From Gigaspora rosea (taxonomy: Eukaryota > Glomeromycota > Glomeromycetes > Diversisporales > Gigasporaceae), in assembly GCA_003550325.1 (NCBI GenBank), contig QKWP01000362.1, forward strand, positions 224,853 to 288,852: a stretch of 64,000 bases of DNA, in the 5' to 3' direction. The translations under genes were made by a program, and so were the position numbers. Within the stretch, counting starts at the first letter, position 1. The number at the start of each line of letters is the position of its first letter. The notes below the pieces were generated by a model. That model searched no databases and was not told the DNA's origin. It saw nothing but the letters and a program-made list of their open reading frames with translations. Of the stretch, positions 47,071-59,325 are shown in pieces.

Positions 47071-47590
47071 TAGCAAAAAAAATATGCGTAAACCTCCGCA
47101 AGTTTTTACGCAAGTGTAAACTTGCGAAAATCTTATGATTAGTTCGGAGTATTACATAGAGGTAATAATTACGTAAGTTTATGCTATAGTACATCAGTGC
47201 ATAATCTTACGTAAGTTATTGCCGTAATATTTCAAAAATCTTATAATACAATGCGAAATAAAAAAATGCCCCTTTGGGGGTTGCAGAATCACAAGAGTAA
47301 TATTTTTGCATATTTTGTGATGTTTTCGCATTGTTTCGCAATATTTTGCAAATTTTTGCAAATTTTCAAAATTTTTTAAAAAATAAATAAACGATATACA
47401 TATTCACATAATCATGCTTTTTTACAGAGTTTCGCAATATTTCGCATAGTTTCGCAATTTAATATAAAATTTTTAATTTTTTATTTATTATTATTATATA
47501 TTATATTTTACATTTATTAGATGGAAAATTATCCATGCCGACCACACATATGATCATATGATCGGCCAATCATTTTTAAGATTGGCGATC
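47071..47590. repeat. Left subterminal repeat domain of the 12.1-kb element
   Basis: Iterated TTACGTAAGTTTA and TTTCGCAATATTTTGC motifs, with a CCCCTTTGGGGG hairpin near 47270. Transposase-binding arrays are the usual explanation. Confidence 0.6.
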
Positions 47591-47599
47591 ATATATAAA

Positions 47600-48640
47600 C
47601 AATGATTATCCTTTTGATAATCATTTTTTTTTTATTGTTTTTTTTTTTTGCGCTTTTGTTTTTTTTTTATTTTTGATTAAACGGCTTTTTTTTTCTTTCT
47701 CTTTAAGGGTTTCATCGTTGGAGTCGCCGCTGGAGCCATTACTAGAGCCGTTGTTAGAGTCAAGTCATTGTTAAAACCATCGTTGAAGCCTTGGATTAGA
47801 GGCTTAATACTGTCGTGAAGTTGTGTTTGATTTGGCGATTAAACCCAGGATTTTGTGAGATAAGTGGTTTCTTTTCTTTACTTTTTTTTTTTCTTCGTTT
47901 GGACTAATAATTTACTTCTGTAGGTTTGCCTCCTGGAAGGCCTGATAGTGGAAATTAAAACTGGGATCCTTCGAGATACGGGGGTTTTTTTTCTTTTCGT
48001 TGTTGCTTTTTTTTTCTCCTTTGAACTAACTCTTTCTTTTTTTAGGTTTTTTTCTTTTTACTAGACAACTGATAAAAATTGTGATGGTTCTGCGCTTTCA
48101 TTATTTGGTGCAAGATTTGGACTACTGTCGTTTTGTGCTTCTTCTTTGAGATATGTTATTGTTTTTTTTCATTTTTGTTGTTGTTTTTTTTTTGCTTTTT
48201 TTTTTTAAATTAACACTTTCTTTTTTTTTGTAGGTTTGCGCTTCACTAGAAAACTGATAATGATTAGGTTTTCGTCGTTTGGTGCTGTCGTTTAAGGAGT
48301 ATGAAGATTGAGGCATTCGTGTTCAGTACTGGGTTTTTGATGTTTCGGTACCGTGATCTTGGCTTTCGTCGTTCGGTGCTATTATTTTAGGGTATGGAGA
48401 TTCTGAGCTTTGATCGTTCGGTGCGTAGTTTGTGGAGATTCTGGGCTATAGATATAGGTCTGTTGTTCCGGTTTTGTTGCTGATTTCAAGCTTTCGTCAT
48501 TCTGGACTATTGTTCTTGAAGATTTTGAATCTTGGACATAATAATCTTGGATTGGAAAGAGGATTAGCTGATGCACTTTTCAAAAACTTGACGCTAACGG
48601 TGCCGTCATTTTCTTGAAATCGTCGATATAGTTTTTTTTA
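47600..48640. repeat. T-rich intron-like repeats and TCGTTTGGTGC units
   Basis: Three places show a branch-like ACTAAC/ACTAAT, a T-rich tract and TAG followed by GTTT (about 47908-47930, 48024-48050, 48207-48235). Later come TTCGTCGTTTGGTGCT units, and then ACGGTGCCGTCATTTTCTTG, which recurs at 57005 as ACGGTGCCATCGTTTTCTTG. A GC-richer tract at 47710-47810 iterates CGTTGTTAGAGCC-like units. No gene recognised. Confidence 0.45.
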
Positions 48641-51600
48641 TTTTTTTTTATATATATATATATGATATATAGTTCGCTGTGGTATAGTTTTTTTTTTTTT
48701 TATACTGTATGATGTTCGTCGTGATATTAGTTTTTTTTTTTTATTTGATGATCCGCGAATCATCTGGACAAAATTTTGACGCAGATCGTATATGTATTAG
48801 GCTTGGATCAAAGTTTTTAGCTAATATAAAAGTCAATAAATTTTAAATAAAATTATCAAATAAATTATACAAATCCGTAGAGTAGTACAATACGGATCTA
48901 TCTTTAAAACCATTACTCGTAAGAGTTCTTCTGTAAAAACTTTACTTTTGAGACACGCGGCATTTACTATGATACGTATATATAAGCTATATATGTAAAT
49001 TAAATACATTAGACATATTAATGCTGCGATTTTACTTTATTATACACAAATACTTAAACTTTAAAGGTAGATTAACAACACAAAATCATATTAAGATGCT
49101 TAAGGAGTATTTGGATTTGTGGATTTAAATAAATGATTTAACGCTATATGGGTATTTATTACTCTAGTTAAGATTTTTTAAAAATAATTTACTTATAATA
49201 CAAATTAAAATTGTTCTCGAGTTACTTTTGTTTAAGGGCACTAGAATACGAGCTAATCCAGTTGCGTATTGTCAGAATTTGAGGAATGTTCTCCTTTTCT
49301 ATGTCACCGGTTTCAGCATACTTCAAAAGTTCTTTGTGCATTGCTTGTGCGTCCATTTTTTCTTGATCTCTTCGATTACCACTTAAAAAGAAACGTTCTA
49401 ACATTGCTTTAATATTTTTTTTAATTCTAGTACCACTACCCCTATTGTCTAACTTCTGGTTGCCCTTCAACGCCCACCCTGCACATAGCAAAATCCAACC
49501 TCTGTCATACTTAAAATCAGTAATCGGTTAGTATTTTATGGGACAGTTATAACATTTATCAGGTTTTCATATCTACCTTGGCATCACAACTAGGACGTCT
49601 GAAATAAGTTGATTTGAAATATTAGAGTGTAAATAAGGTAAAAAATATTATTATAATTTTTAAAGTTAGTATCTACTATTATATTTTTCTGTTTCATCTT
49701 CTTCACATTGATCCATATTAACTGAATCTTTGGGTTTTCGAATAATTAATATTATTTTATACGTTAGATTAATATGATATTAATATGATATAGTCACATA
49801 CCTTCAAACTCATTATCATCTTCGACTAGAGTATATAAGTTGAGAATACTGTTTTAGATTCAGATTGGGAATTGCTAAACAAATCAATTATATACTTACT
49901 GGATATTTCATTTATAGGAATTGTTCACGTAGATTGTGGGGTAGTATGCTCCGATATTGCCAGCTATGGTTGATGAGGCGAAATATTTCAAAGACCATTC
50001 ACGTATGCTGGTGCGAAATTATTCCATTCTCCGATATAAGGCAGCAGACGTGCACAAATATATCCATTATATCTGCCCTTCATGGGCCAACTCCAAAAAA
50101 ACAGCTTTGAAATCCCTTTAATTGTTTTAATTTTAGTCTTCTGCTTTTTATTACTAACATTTATTTCATTGTCATCTCGATCTGGTTCTATGTTTGCCAA
50201 TCTTGTTCCAGACAAGCCTTTGGCTGCTTCACATATGTCATTCCCTGTCTCCAAGTTTAATCTGATCCGCAGATATTATTTTATCGCATGTGCTATCTTA
50301 AAATGATAGTAAGTATGTTAAATAATATTTAAGGAAGGGATAGCATTTATATTCAAAAAGTATAAGCAATAATACTAAGATACTAACCGCTGCATAGTGT
50401 AAATCTACTATTGTTTTTGCTTCTCCAGGTTCTAAGAACAGCCAACTACGAACTTCAACTTTATACCATTTATGCCAGTACCCAACTATGGCCATTAGTT
50501 TAGAGTTATGATAATGAGGCCCATTATCGGATATTATTTTGATCCATTTAAGGTCTTTTTTATTCATTTTTTGGAATACGACTTCAAATGTGGATATGGT
50601 AAACCAAGCACCCTGCTTGGTATCCATCGACCAATGGTTGTATGCTACGATTTCCAATTCATGTTGTTTTTTTTTGGTAAAAACCAATATTGTATGTAAG
50701 GTCCAACCACGTTTCCCAAAAAAGTCACCTTTCGTTTCACGTGCAGACTGAGGGAGTATACGCATTTTATAGTCTGCAATGAAAAGTGGGCTATCACAAT
50801 TGAGCTCAGCCAATGTTGCTTTATATTGGGCATTTAGGTATACTTTTCGAGTTTGGTGTAAAAGGTAATACAATAATTGTTCTTTGGCATCTGAGATTTG
50901 TGAATAATCATTCAAAGATACTAAATCATATATGGAATCTATAACATCGAACAATTGATTGCAGTTGTAGCATCACGAGTCATGATATTCGACACATTGG
51001 CCAAATGCATAAGGCAGACAATGTGAAATACAGGGATTATGTTCTATGCGACCATCTGCTCTAACTTCTAATTTTTCTTCCTAATCCCGTCGCATATGTC
51101 TTTTGAGTTTTTCAAGATGTTCTAGAATTTCGTCCTAATAAAATTATGTAATTAATTAGGTAAATATAAATTTATATTAAAAATAACTATATAAATATAT
51201 ATAAACTAACTAGAGAATCTTTATTAATAATATTATTTGTTATTATCTTTTTTAGGTTTTCGAATGTTTCATATCTGTAGTCGTTACAGATCATACAGAG
51301 ACCACCAAGATCTTCGCAGTATTTAAGATTTTTTGATCCACTTAGTCTTGCCATAAAGGCAGTTTTTTTTATACCGTTTGGGTATGTCTCACTAAATTTT
51401 TTCCATAATTTTTTTTTGATCCTTTAAATACAGAATCAGTAATCCTGATTTTGAGTCTACATGATATGAGCTCATTGAAACATTATCTTTATCCTGGAAA
51501 AATAGGGTAAACTGCTCTTCTTGAATGCTTGTTAACCTTTGGACAGTTCTTTTCAGTTTTTCCAAGGGTGATGCACCTGGTCCATAAAGCCGTGCATATT

Positions 51601-51683
51601 TTCTGGCCTTGTTGACCGTATCTGATCCAACCTAATAAGCATTAAATGCTAAGTCCATATTGAATTTACTTACTGTATACTTA

Positions 51684-52040
51684 CGAAATTAAGCACCCCT
51701 CGAAGTACTTTTTGCAGCCAAAATTCTAGTGATCTAAGAATAGGATCTGCATAATGCTGGTACCATTCGAACCAACTTATCGAAATGATTCGAATGGTAT
51801 CGAAATTACACAGATCCGATTATTACGAAATTCTTCATCCATACTTCCTTCATATGAATCCACCCAATTATATAAAGAATCAAATAATTCTGAGCACTTG
51901 GTCGTTTCAAGGGGTCAGCATCCCAACAACGATTAATTAAATTCTCTAATAATTGCGGAACCTTAATTTGAAACTGGGCCGTAGCTATTAGATCACTAGA
52001 ATTTTGGTTACAAAAGTGCTTCGAGGGGTGCTTAATTTCG
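51684..52040. mobile_element. 357-bp TIR element carrying a kinase fragment, inside an intron
   Basis: The left end CGAAATTAAGCACCCCTCGA extends to about 54 bp (through CAAAATTCTAGTGATCTAA) and is matched by the inverse at 51988-52040. The whole insert lies within the intron 51632-52074 of the DDE-type gene. Outer GTATACTT/AAGTGTAC may extend the ends to 51675-52049. No clear target duplication. Confidence 0.75.
51790..52010 (-). pseudogene. Captured C-terminal fragment of a protein kinase
   Basis: On minus, between the TIRs, the frame reads SDLIATAQFQIKVPQLLENL and INRCWDADPLKRPSAQ, a kinase subdomain XI signature (CW-D-x-x-P-x-x-RP). After a 1-nt shift it continues ELFDSLYNWVDSYEGS and ends near 51790. 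It differs from the kinase at 20385, so it came from another family member. It has no start and no catalytic region. Confidence 0.7.
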
Positions 52041-53344
52041 GAAGTGTACTATTAAATTATTATATATAACTCACATTTAATTCTTTTTTAATAATACGAT
52101 ATTTAAATTTCGGGGCAATAATTGAAAGAATGCGGATTACACCATTTGATCCTTTTTTATTCGAATTTAATGCATTTCGAAAGCTGTCTCACCAAGATTT
52201 ATCCTGTGAATCTTCGACTTTTACTGGAGGTGAGTTATTATTATTTAATTGAAGAATATTATTTTTATAAAGATTTTCTAATAATTCTTTGTCAGCAGTA
52301 GGGTCTAATACTTTACTCCAAAATTCTATAGATGACGATTCTTCTGAAACAGGTGTTACGTTGGTACATCCACAAGCAGTAAACATGGCACGCCATGCTC
52401 GTAATTTTTTTTTCTGAAAAATATAATTAGGTTCGTAAATGCTTTGCAATATAAGTGGAAATTGAATAACTGGGCTTTTTTGTTGGGACCAAATATAAAA
52501 AAGAGTTGGCCAGCTAGCCATTGGGCTGGGAATCTTCCTTGATTTTATATGATGATTCAAGTTTTTGTATATCCATCCATTCTTTAACAGCACAGGTTGG
52601 TGATTTATTATTTGCGTTTAAATGTTCTTGAACTAATGTGTTTGTAATTCCAAAAAGATATGATCCAGTATATTTTTTAAGAAATTCTACCCGATTCCAA
52701 ACTTCGTCCGGATCTGATCCTGTAATTTTATTAACACATACGGATTTGGAATAGATTTCTAAAACACATAGACTTTCTTCAATTTTTAGTACAAATAAAT
52801 GCTGTGCTCTACGATAACGTGTCGTAAAGGAAGAAACAAATCCAGCACCCACATTATAAAGTCTATTTTCATCTAGACTGCCAATACTTGACACCACTAC
52901 TTCAAGCTTATCGACTCGACAAAATATTGGAAAAAATGCTATGTCGTCAATCAGTTGTTTAATGATAAACTCGTTTTCGAAACCCATAACAGCCAAACCA
53001 GAGTATTCAGTTTTTGTTTGGAAAGCTTGTTGATAGCATGCATTGATTGCTGTTGATGGATGTGATTCAACTTCACTTTTAATTTCATCGCAAGTACATT
53101 GGAAGCCCGATTTTAATGGATTTTGAGCATCAGTTAAAACCGTAATGGTAAAGTTTTTATGATTAAGCTCACATTCAATACACATGTATAAACGGTAAGA
53201 TATTACAAAATGATTTGTTCCTGTTTCTGTTTTTATATCAACCTTTTCCCACCACGCTTTAGACCAAATGCTATAATGAAGTTGGGGGTTTATAATACCT
53301 AGACTTAAAAGTTTTGTATCAAATTGCCGTCGTCTTTTAGACAT

Positions 53345-54414
53345 TTTATGATTAACTATTCAAAGGGGTACGTATATCTTTCAAGATAATGCTAAAATGC
53401 TAATAAGAAGAAACTTTTTTAACACTTTGAATTCGTATGTTATTATCAATCAGAAAAGTAGAGGTTTGATCTAATGAATAGTAGATTCGAATATTCAGTA
53501 AATATTTGAATGTTCGAATATATAATTGGGGTCTTTGCCTTGAAAATCAAGTTATAAGACATAGTAAATTATATGTCTCATAACTTGATTTTCAAGGCAA
53601 ATACCCCAATTGTTTCACCAAATAATTCATTGAATATTCAATGAATTATACGATTCAATAAACTGATTAAAATGCAAGGTCAGGTCACCTGATTTTATAT
53701 AGGTCCAAAGAAGATAAACAAGATCTTTTATCTACCTATATAATATTTGGATATTGAGAAGATTGAACGAATGAATATTCGAATACTCATTTTTTGACCG
53801 GATCAGACCTCTATAGACAAGCAAAGCACAACATGCGAGTAATTTATTTCTGATTTGATTAATAGGTTAGTGTTTGTGGATAATGAATAATGTATTGTAA
53901 ATAAAAATATGTACTAATAAATCAAAATCTAAAATAGAATTATGCGAACACACAATGGTGCAAGATAACAAAACGATAGAAGCAAGGAACTAATCAGCAA
54001 ACTTATATATTAAGAAGTAAGAGAAGTTCGCAGCAGAAAATAAATTTTGATATCAAAGTCTTTTTATTAAGAGATAAAAACGAAGTTTATCTAAGTCAGA
54101 TTTTGCGGCTTTTATATTTTTAAGTATCAATTTTGCTCTATTTATTTCACTTATGTAAGTACTAATGACACTGACGTTTTCATAAAAAGATCATATGATC
54201 CATAGTATGTTTCTTGTGTAAATGGCTTTGAGTTTACGTTTGGCCTTTTAGAGCAGGACTTATATCCCAAAAGAGATTTATTATGATAATTACAATGGTA
54301 TTTTATGTATCGATTTTCTTCTTTATTGAGTTGTATTCAACTTTTTTTAGGACATAGCACAATTTCTCTCATTGTTGGACGACAATTATAAGATATTGTT
54401 CATGTGACAGGACA
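53345..54414. other. AT-rich region upstream of the DDE-type gene
   Basis: Contains an 88-bp palindrome (53524-53611). No other gene seen; the promoter of the DDE-type gene would lie at its left edge. Confidence 0.5.
53524..53611. repeat. 88-bp near-perfect palindrome
   Basis: AATTGGGGTCTTTGCCTTG pairs with CAAGGCAAATACCCCAATT, and the stem continues through AAAATCAAGTTATAAGACATA to a short centre. Confidence 0.85.
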
Positions 54415-54679
54415 TTTTTTCATCAGAGTTAATGTCACCCCCATGTGCTGCTACTAGAGATCACAGAATAATCACACCGAGATTTCGCGTGAGATAGATT
54501 ATTTGATCCAAAAATTTTAATGATCAATGATTACTGGATGTGCACGTTTTTCTAGAGTGAACTTTCATTACATAGTCGCGAGAAGTCACGCGATATGATA
54601 ATGTGAAATGTATTCTAAGTTCGTGTACGTCTCTAGCTGCTACGCAGCACATGGAGTGACATTAACTCTGATGAAAAAA
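54415..54679. mobile_element. 265-bp MITE with about 48-bp TIR
   Basis: TTTTTTCATCAGAGTTAATG at the left and its complement at the right, extending through TCACCCCCATGTGCTGC / GCAGCACATGGAGTGA. No protein, no clear target duplication. Confidence 0.8.
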
Positions 54680-57183
54680 GACCAATATTGAGCTATTGTT
54701 TATTATATTAGCATGTGGCATAACAGATTGAGCCCTATTGGCTACAATGCCAACCTTGTATTCATGTAAGCTTTAGATGTAATCTAATACAGATTTAATA
54801 GAATCCGGATTGCCACGTCAAAAATAATATCGACCTAGATCAACTTCGAGCAATGATCTATGCCAATCCGTGATTAATATCCTTTTTTTAATATACTGCG
54901 AATCTGAAGTATATTAAATTCATTTTCTTTGATGATTGGATTACTTATTGTCGCTGTTTGTTGAAAATTTATGAAAAATTCTTTTAAACGATAGTTATTG
55001 GGTTAAACATACTAAAAAACTTTATTTAGGGTTTAATAACAATAGGCATGTCAATAGGTTTAAACCTTTTGTGCCTATGCTCTACCAATAATGCACGAAC
55101 GGAATTGTTCGAATTAGAAATCAGGTTATCAAGATCTTTTCAAATGTCTTTCTAATAAGCATATACAAGGTACATATAAATTAGTGAACAATACACTTGT
55201 GTTTCCAATTCCAATCGCGTTTTCATTTTTATTATCTGTTTATTGCTAGAGGAATTCAAATATTCAATTTTTAATAACAATGATTAATGTATTAATTCTG
55301 TTTTTTCAGAATTTTAGTTTTTATTAATTGGAAATGTATAATAGTTGTTACGACTGATGCTGGAATTGGTGATGCGACATTTTGATATGAAATTTTAATG
55401 AGGGTGTATTTGATATTTAGAGTATATGTGGATTTTAGCAGGGCTTATAGTTTCAAATCGAGGCCCCAAATTTCAGCATCAGTCGCGACAATAATTTTAC
55501 ATGTAATAAACAAGATAAAACTATAACGCACACAACTCTTTTTTCATATTTCGATTTGCATGTTACTAGTAATGAGTAAAAACTAAAATACTAAGTTAAA
55601 ATTATATAGCATGTAAGTTAATATCTACAACTCGGCTGATAATATTGGGATAATGTATCTATGATTCGAACGCCTTTTTACCATCTAAATCACTTTGTTA
55701 AAAACAGAGCCAAATTTCCCTTCATGAATGTTATCTAATTTATTAGATAATTTATTAAAAGGAATTCACACGATCACAATTTAGTAATTTGTGGCATTAA
55801 TTTGAAATTCCTTAATACAATCATAAACCAGCATTTATTTCTGCATGCTAATACCAAGCCCAGAATCGTTAATCGGGCACAATTTGCCAGCTATCGTTCT
55901 AAAATTTCTTTTGTAACTAAATTCGTCAATATTTGCTTGCTATTATACTTTACATCCTCTAATCTAAAAAATAAATGAGTATATATGTTTTTTGGATGAA
56001 ACAAAATCGTGCCCAGATAAAATTCAAGTTACCATATTGAAGGAATCCATTCAATTACATTCACTTCTATGGATTTAGGTTGAATTTCTTTCAAATTGTC
56101 GGCATCCTCATTTTCTACTTATTTGTATGGTCACATTCCGACACCAAACCTGGAAGTATTATATCAGTTTTGTAATTTATACATCACTCATTCTTTTTTA
56201 AATCCAGTAAATGCATATAATTAGGAAAAGTACGGTTACAGAATGTGCACTTATAGAAGTGTCGCTTAAAGGAAGAAAGTGCATGTGAAGTGCACTTATA
56301 AAGGAATGATTACATGCTACATTAGGGCGCGAGTTAGTTCGGAACACCCATGCGTGCTAATTCGAGACCACTTAAACTATTTTTGAAGGTTTTGGTTTTC
56401 CACGAGCATTATTTCGCGCCTATACGGTATTTAGAGTTACTTCATATAAATTGTAAGTATATAATGTAGTATTGACAAATAAAAAATTTTCAATTTTAAA
56501 CACATAAGCTTACATGACACACTGATATAGATCTATTTAACCAGGCTTGGTTGGCCCAAAATCAAGCCCACAATATATTTTCGGACCAAGCCCGGACCAG
56601 CAAGTTATCTCGATTTGTTGGAAAAAATAAAAGCTGACAAAAAGAAACTTTAGTTTATAAATTGTAAATATAACACTGGGTAGCACTCGACAGAAGCAAA
56701 CAAAAAACTTCAAATTAATGTATATCAGATATATACATATATATATATATAACCGATATATGTTCATTGAGTTTTTGTTGAATATATTCGGGATCTGGTA
56801 AGAATAAAGCTAATAATGATTTTCTTACCACAAATTTACCAAAATCTCTGTTTTTACAAAACCGGATTTGTTTTAGTAAATTTCCGTCTTTTTTTTATGT
56901 TACACTTGATCTAGACAATCCAGATGACTCACGATCTACCAATTATATAGTTGTTTTTTCTTATGATATAATTGATTCGAGTATAATAAATTAAATTCGG
57001 CACTAACGGTGCCATCGTTTTCTTGAAATCGTCACGATATAGTTTTTTTTTTTATATATATATATAGTTCGTCGTGGTATTAGTTTTTTTTTATACTGTA
57101 TGACGTTTTTCGCAATATTAGTATTTTTTTTTTATATATATATAATTTAGAATTTTTGCTCTTATTTTTTAAGTGATATAATT
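54680..57183. other. Spacer with one small MITE and repeat fragments
   Basis: Includes the 55345-55493 MITE, a GC-richer CAAGCCC/GGACCAAGCCCGGACC fragment at 56540-56605 and an ACGGTGCCATCG repeat at 57005. Motifs GTGCACTTATA recur at 56236 and 56296. No gene recognised. Confidence 0.45.
55345..55493. mobile_element. 149-bp MITE
   Basis: TTGTTACGACTGATGCTG at the left pairs with the complement of TTGTCGCGACTGATGCTG at the right, and the match continues into AATTTGGGG-type sequence. Confidence 0.7.
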
Positions 57184-57256
57184 GACCAATAAAAATTGAT
57201 TATGTGAATCATGTGCTCGACGAGCACGTAATTCACGTGATCGATTTTTATTGGTC
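57184..57256. repeat. 73-bp palindrome
   Basis: GACCAATAAAAATTGATTATG pairs with the inverse ending ATTGGTC, with centre GCTCGACGAGC. Confidence 0.85.
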
Positions 57257-57484
57257 GTACGTGGGTCGCTATGAACTAACACTCTTATTAGATATATATT
57301 TTTAATTAATATTACATACTTTATTATATATTACGTATTATTTTTACATTATTACAAATATTTTAAACTACTTTCGCACTTCGTTGCACCTAATTCTATT
57401 ACTATATACAAAAAACTAGCCCTATACACTTATTTTCGCTCACCCTACAGTTAGCTATTATCTTCACTTCTTTGTTTTCTATCG

Positions 57485-58740
57485 TTTTTGAAAGTGTCAA
57501 AAGTCGTAGTTGGCATGCGCAAGGTTTCGAAAAGTTGTTGTTTTTTCTTGCAAGTGCTAAAATAAAATAAATTAATAAAAAAATTTAAAAATAAACCAAA
57601 AAAAACAAAACAAAAAAACACGAAACAAAAAAAAAATAAAGCGAACCCTTGCAAGAACTTGCAAAAACTAGCAAAAACTTGCGAAAACTTGTGCTCATTT
57701 CTCTAAAGAAGTGTTCTTGAAATTTAAAAATTGCTGAGGTGTGTTCTTGAAAGTGGCGAAAGTCGTAGTTTGCATGTGCAAGGTTTCGAAAAGTTGTTGT
57801 TTTTCTCGCAAGTGCCGAAATAAAATAAATTAATAAAAAAATTTAAAAATAAACCAAAAAAAACAAAAACAAAAAACATGAAATAAAAAAAATAAAGCGA
57901 ACCCTTGCAAGAACTTGCAAAAACTAGCAAAAACTTGCAAAAAATTGCGCCCATTTCTCTAAAAAAGAATTCTTGAAAATTTAAAAATTGCTGGGGGTGT
58001 GTTCTTGAAAGTGTTGGAAGTCGTAGTTGGCATGCGCAAGGTTTCGAAAAGTTGTTGTTTTTCTCGCAAAGTGCCGAAATAAAATAAACTAATAAAATAT
58101 TTTAAAAATAAACCAAAAAAACAAAAACAAAAAACACGAAATAAAAAAATAAATGAAACAAAACCTTGCAAGAACTTGCAAAAACTTGCAAAAACTTACA
58201 AAAACTTGCAACTATTTCTCTAAAGAAACATTCTTGAAGATTTAGAAATTGCTGGTATATGTTCTTGAAAGTGTCGAAAGTCGTAGTTGGCATGCGCAAT
58301 GTTTCGAAAGTTGTTGGTTTTTCTCGCAAAGTGCCAAAATAAAATAAATTAATAAAAAAATTTTAAATAAACCAAAAAAACAAAAACAAAAACCATGAAA
58401 CAGAAAAATAAATGAAGCGAAATCTTGCAAGAACTTGCAAAAAAGCTTGCAAAACTTGCGAACATTTGCGAAAACTTGTGCCATTTCTCTAAAGAAGCAT
58501 TCTTGAAAATTTAGAAATTGCTGAGATGTGTTCTTAAAAGTATCAGAAGTCATAGTTGGCGTGCACAAGGTTTCGAAAAGTGGTTGTTTTTCTTGTAAAG
58601 TGCCGAAATAAAAATAAAATAAAATAATTAAAAAAAATAAATAAAAAAATGAAAAAACAAACGAAAACAAAAAAAACAAACAAAAACAAACGTAAACAAA
58701 AAATGATAAACAAAAAAGTGAAAAAACAAAGAACTTCATC
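57485..58740. repeat. Five-copy satellite, period about 258-269 bp
   Basis: TTGGCATGCGCAAGGTTTCG-like sequence recurs at about 57511, 57770, 58028, 58288 and 58557. Each unit includes GAAATAAAATAAATTAAT, an ACCAAAAAAAACAAAAAC tract and iterated CTTGCAAAAACTTGC. Long minus-strand frames rich in Phe arise from the A-rich tract and are not genes. Confidence 0.9.
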
Positions 58741-58849
58741 AAACTATTTCGAACTATTTTGAAAAATTAGTCCAATGCGCGATCCAGGTTACAGATCTAT
58801 TAATCCAGCTTGTTTTCTGGTCCAAAAATATTTCGAAAGGGTTCGAATA

Positions 58850-59166
58850 TTTATGTAAGAAATTTAGTGTAAATTTACGATTTCTTATAGTTCATAAAAA
58901 AATTGTAAAAAATTTAGTATAAACTTATGCAAGTTTTTACAATATATAAGAAAATCGTAAACTTACATAAAAGGTTTAGTGTAAAATTATGCAAGTTTTA
59001 CAGTGCATAAGAAAATTATAAATTTACATAAAATTTTTACGTAAATTTACGATTTTCTTATACATCGTAAGACTTACATAGTATTACGCTAAGTTTTACA
59101 TAAGTTTACGATTTTCTTACATACCGTAAAAACTTGCGCAAGTTTACGCATATATATTTTTGCTGA
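58850..59166. repeat. Right subterminal repeat domain of the 12.1-kb element
   Basis: At least eight copies in both orientations of TAAATTTACGATTTTCTTA and ATGCAAGTTTTTAC, ending in the TIR. Confidence 0.75.
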
Positions 59167-59325
59167 TATAATGATAATAATAATATTTGGGTTAGACAAG
59201 ATACCAGACTAGATTTCTGCCGTTGCTAAAAAACAAATTGCAAAAAAATAAATTTATTGTGTTCAAGAAAATGCGAACGTGTTCTACACAAGGATGCAAC
59301 TATTATTAATTACATTGTTAAAATA

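Larger units (their letters stand above)
49222..53344 (-). pseudogene. Decayed multi-exon DDE-type (transposase-like) gene
   Basis: Order on minus: 53344-52514 opens MSKRRRQFDTKLLSLGI and ends with SYLFGITNTLVQEHL, which resembles an FYRC-type tail (inference). The frame shifts near 52530 into 52593-52189 (RAWRAMFTACGCTNVTP), hits TGA, and continues to a GTGAGT donor at 52074. The exon from 51631 reads VGSDTVNKARKYARLYGPG, then YCEDLGGLCMICNDY. 50954-50388 carries NHWSMDTKQGAWF, IISDNGPHYHN and FLEPGEAKTIVDLHYAA, whose D, D and E residues could be a catalytic triad. The next exon near 50283 (IAHAIK, stop, YLRI) and the last exon 49491-49222 (GWALKGNQK) follow. Several in-frame stops and a frameshift show decay. 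The family is one I remember as abundant in Rhizophagus; transposase activity is inferred from the DDE-like motifs and the enclosing TIRs. Confidence 0.65.
47071..59166. mobile_element. 12.1-kb TIR element carrying a DDE-type gene
   Basis: Left end TAGCAAAAAAAATATGCG followed by TAAACCTCCGCAAG. The complement of the right end reads TCAGCAAAAATATATATGCG followed by TAAACTTGCGCAAGTTTTTACG. Copy A (18415-18450) is contiguous across this point, so the insert is recent relative to the duplication. Both subterminal regions are packed with ACGTAAGTTTACG and TTTCGCAA/TTGCGAAA motifs. The flanks lie in an AAT microsatellite, so a target duplication cannot be read clearly. It contains the decayed gene at 49222-53344. 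Confidence 0.7.

Noticed and set aside
58102-58742. Several Phe-rich open frames on minus
   Set aside because: All are translations of the A-rich part of the 258-bp satellite.
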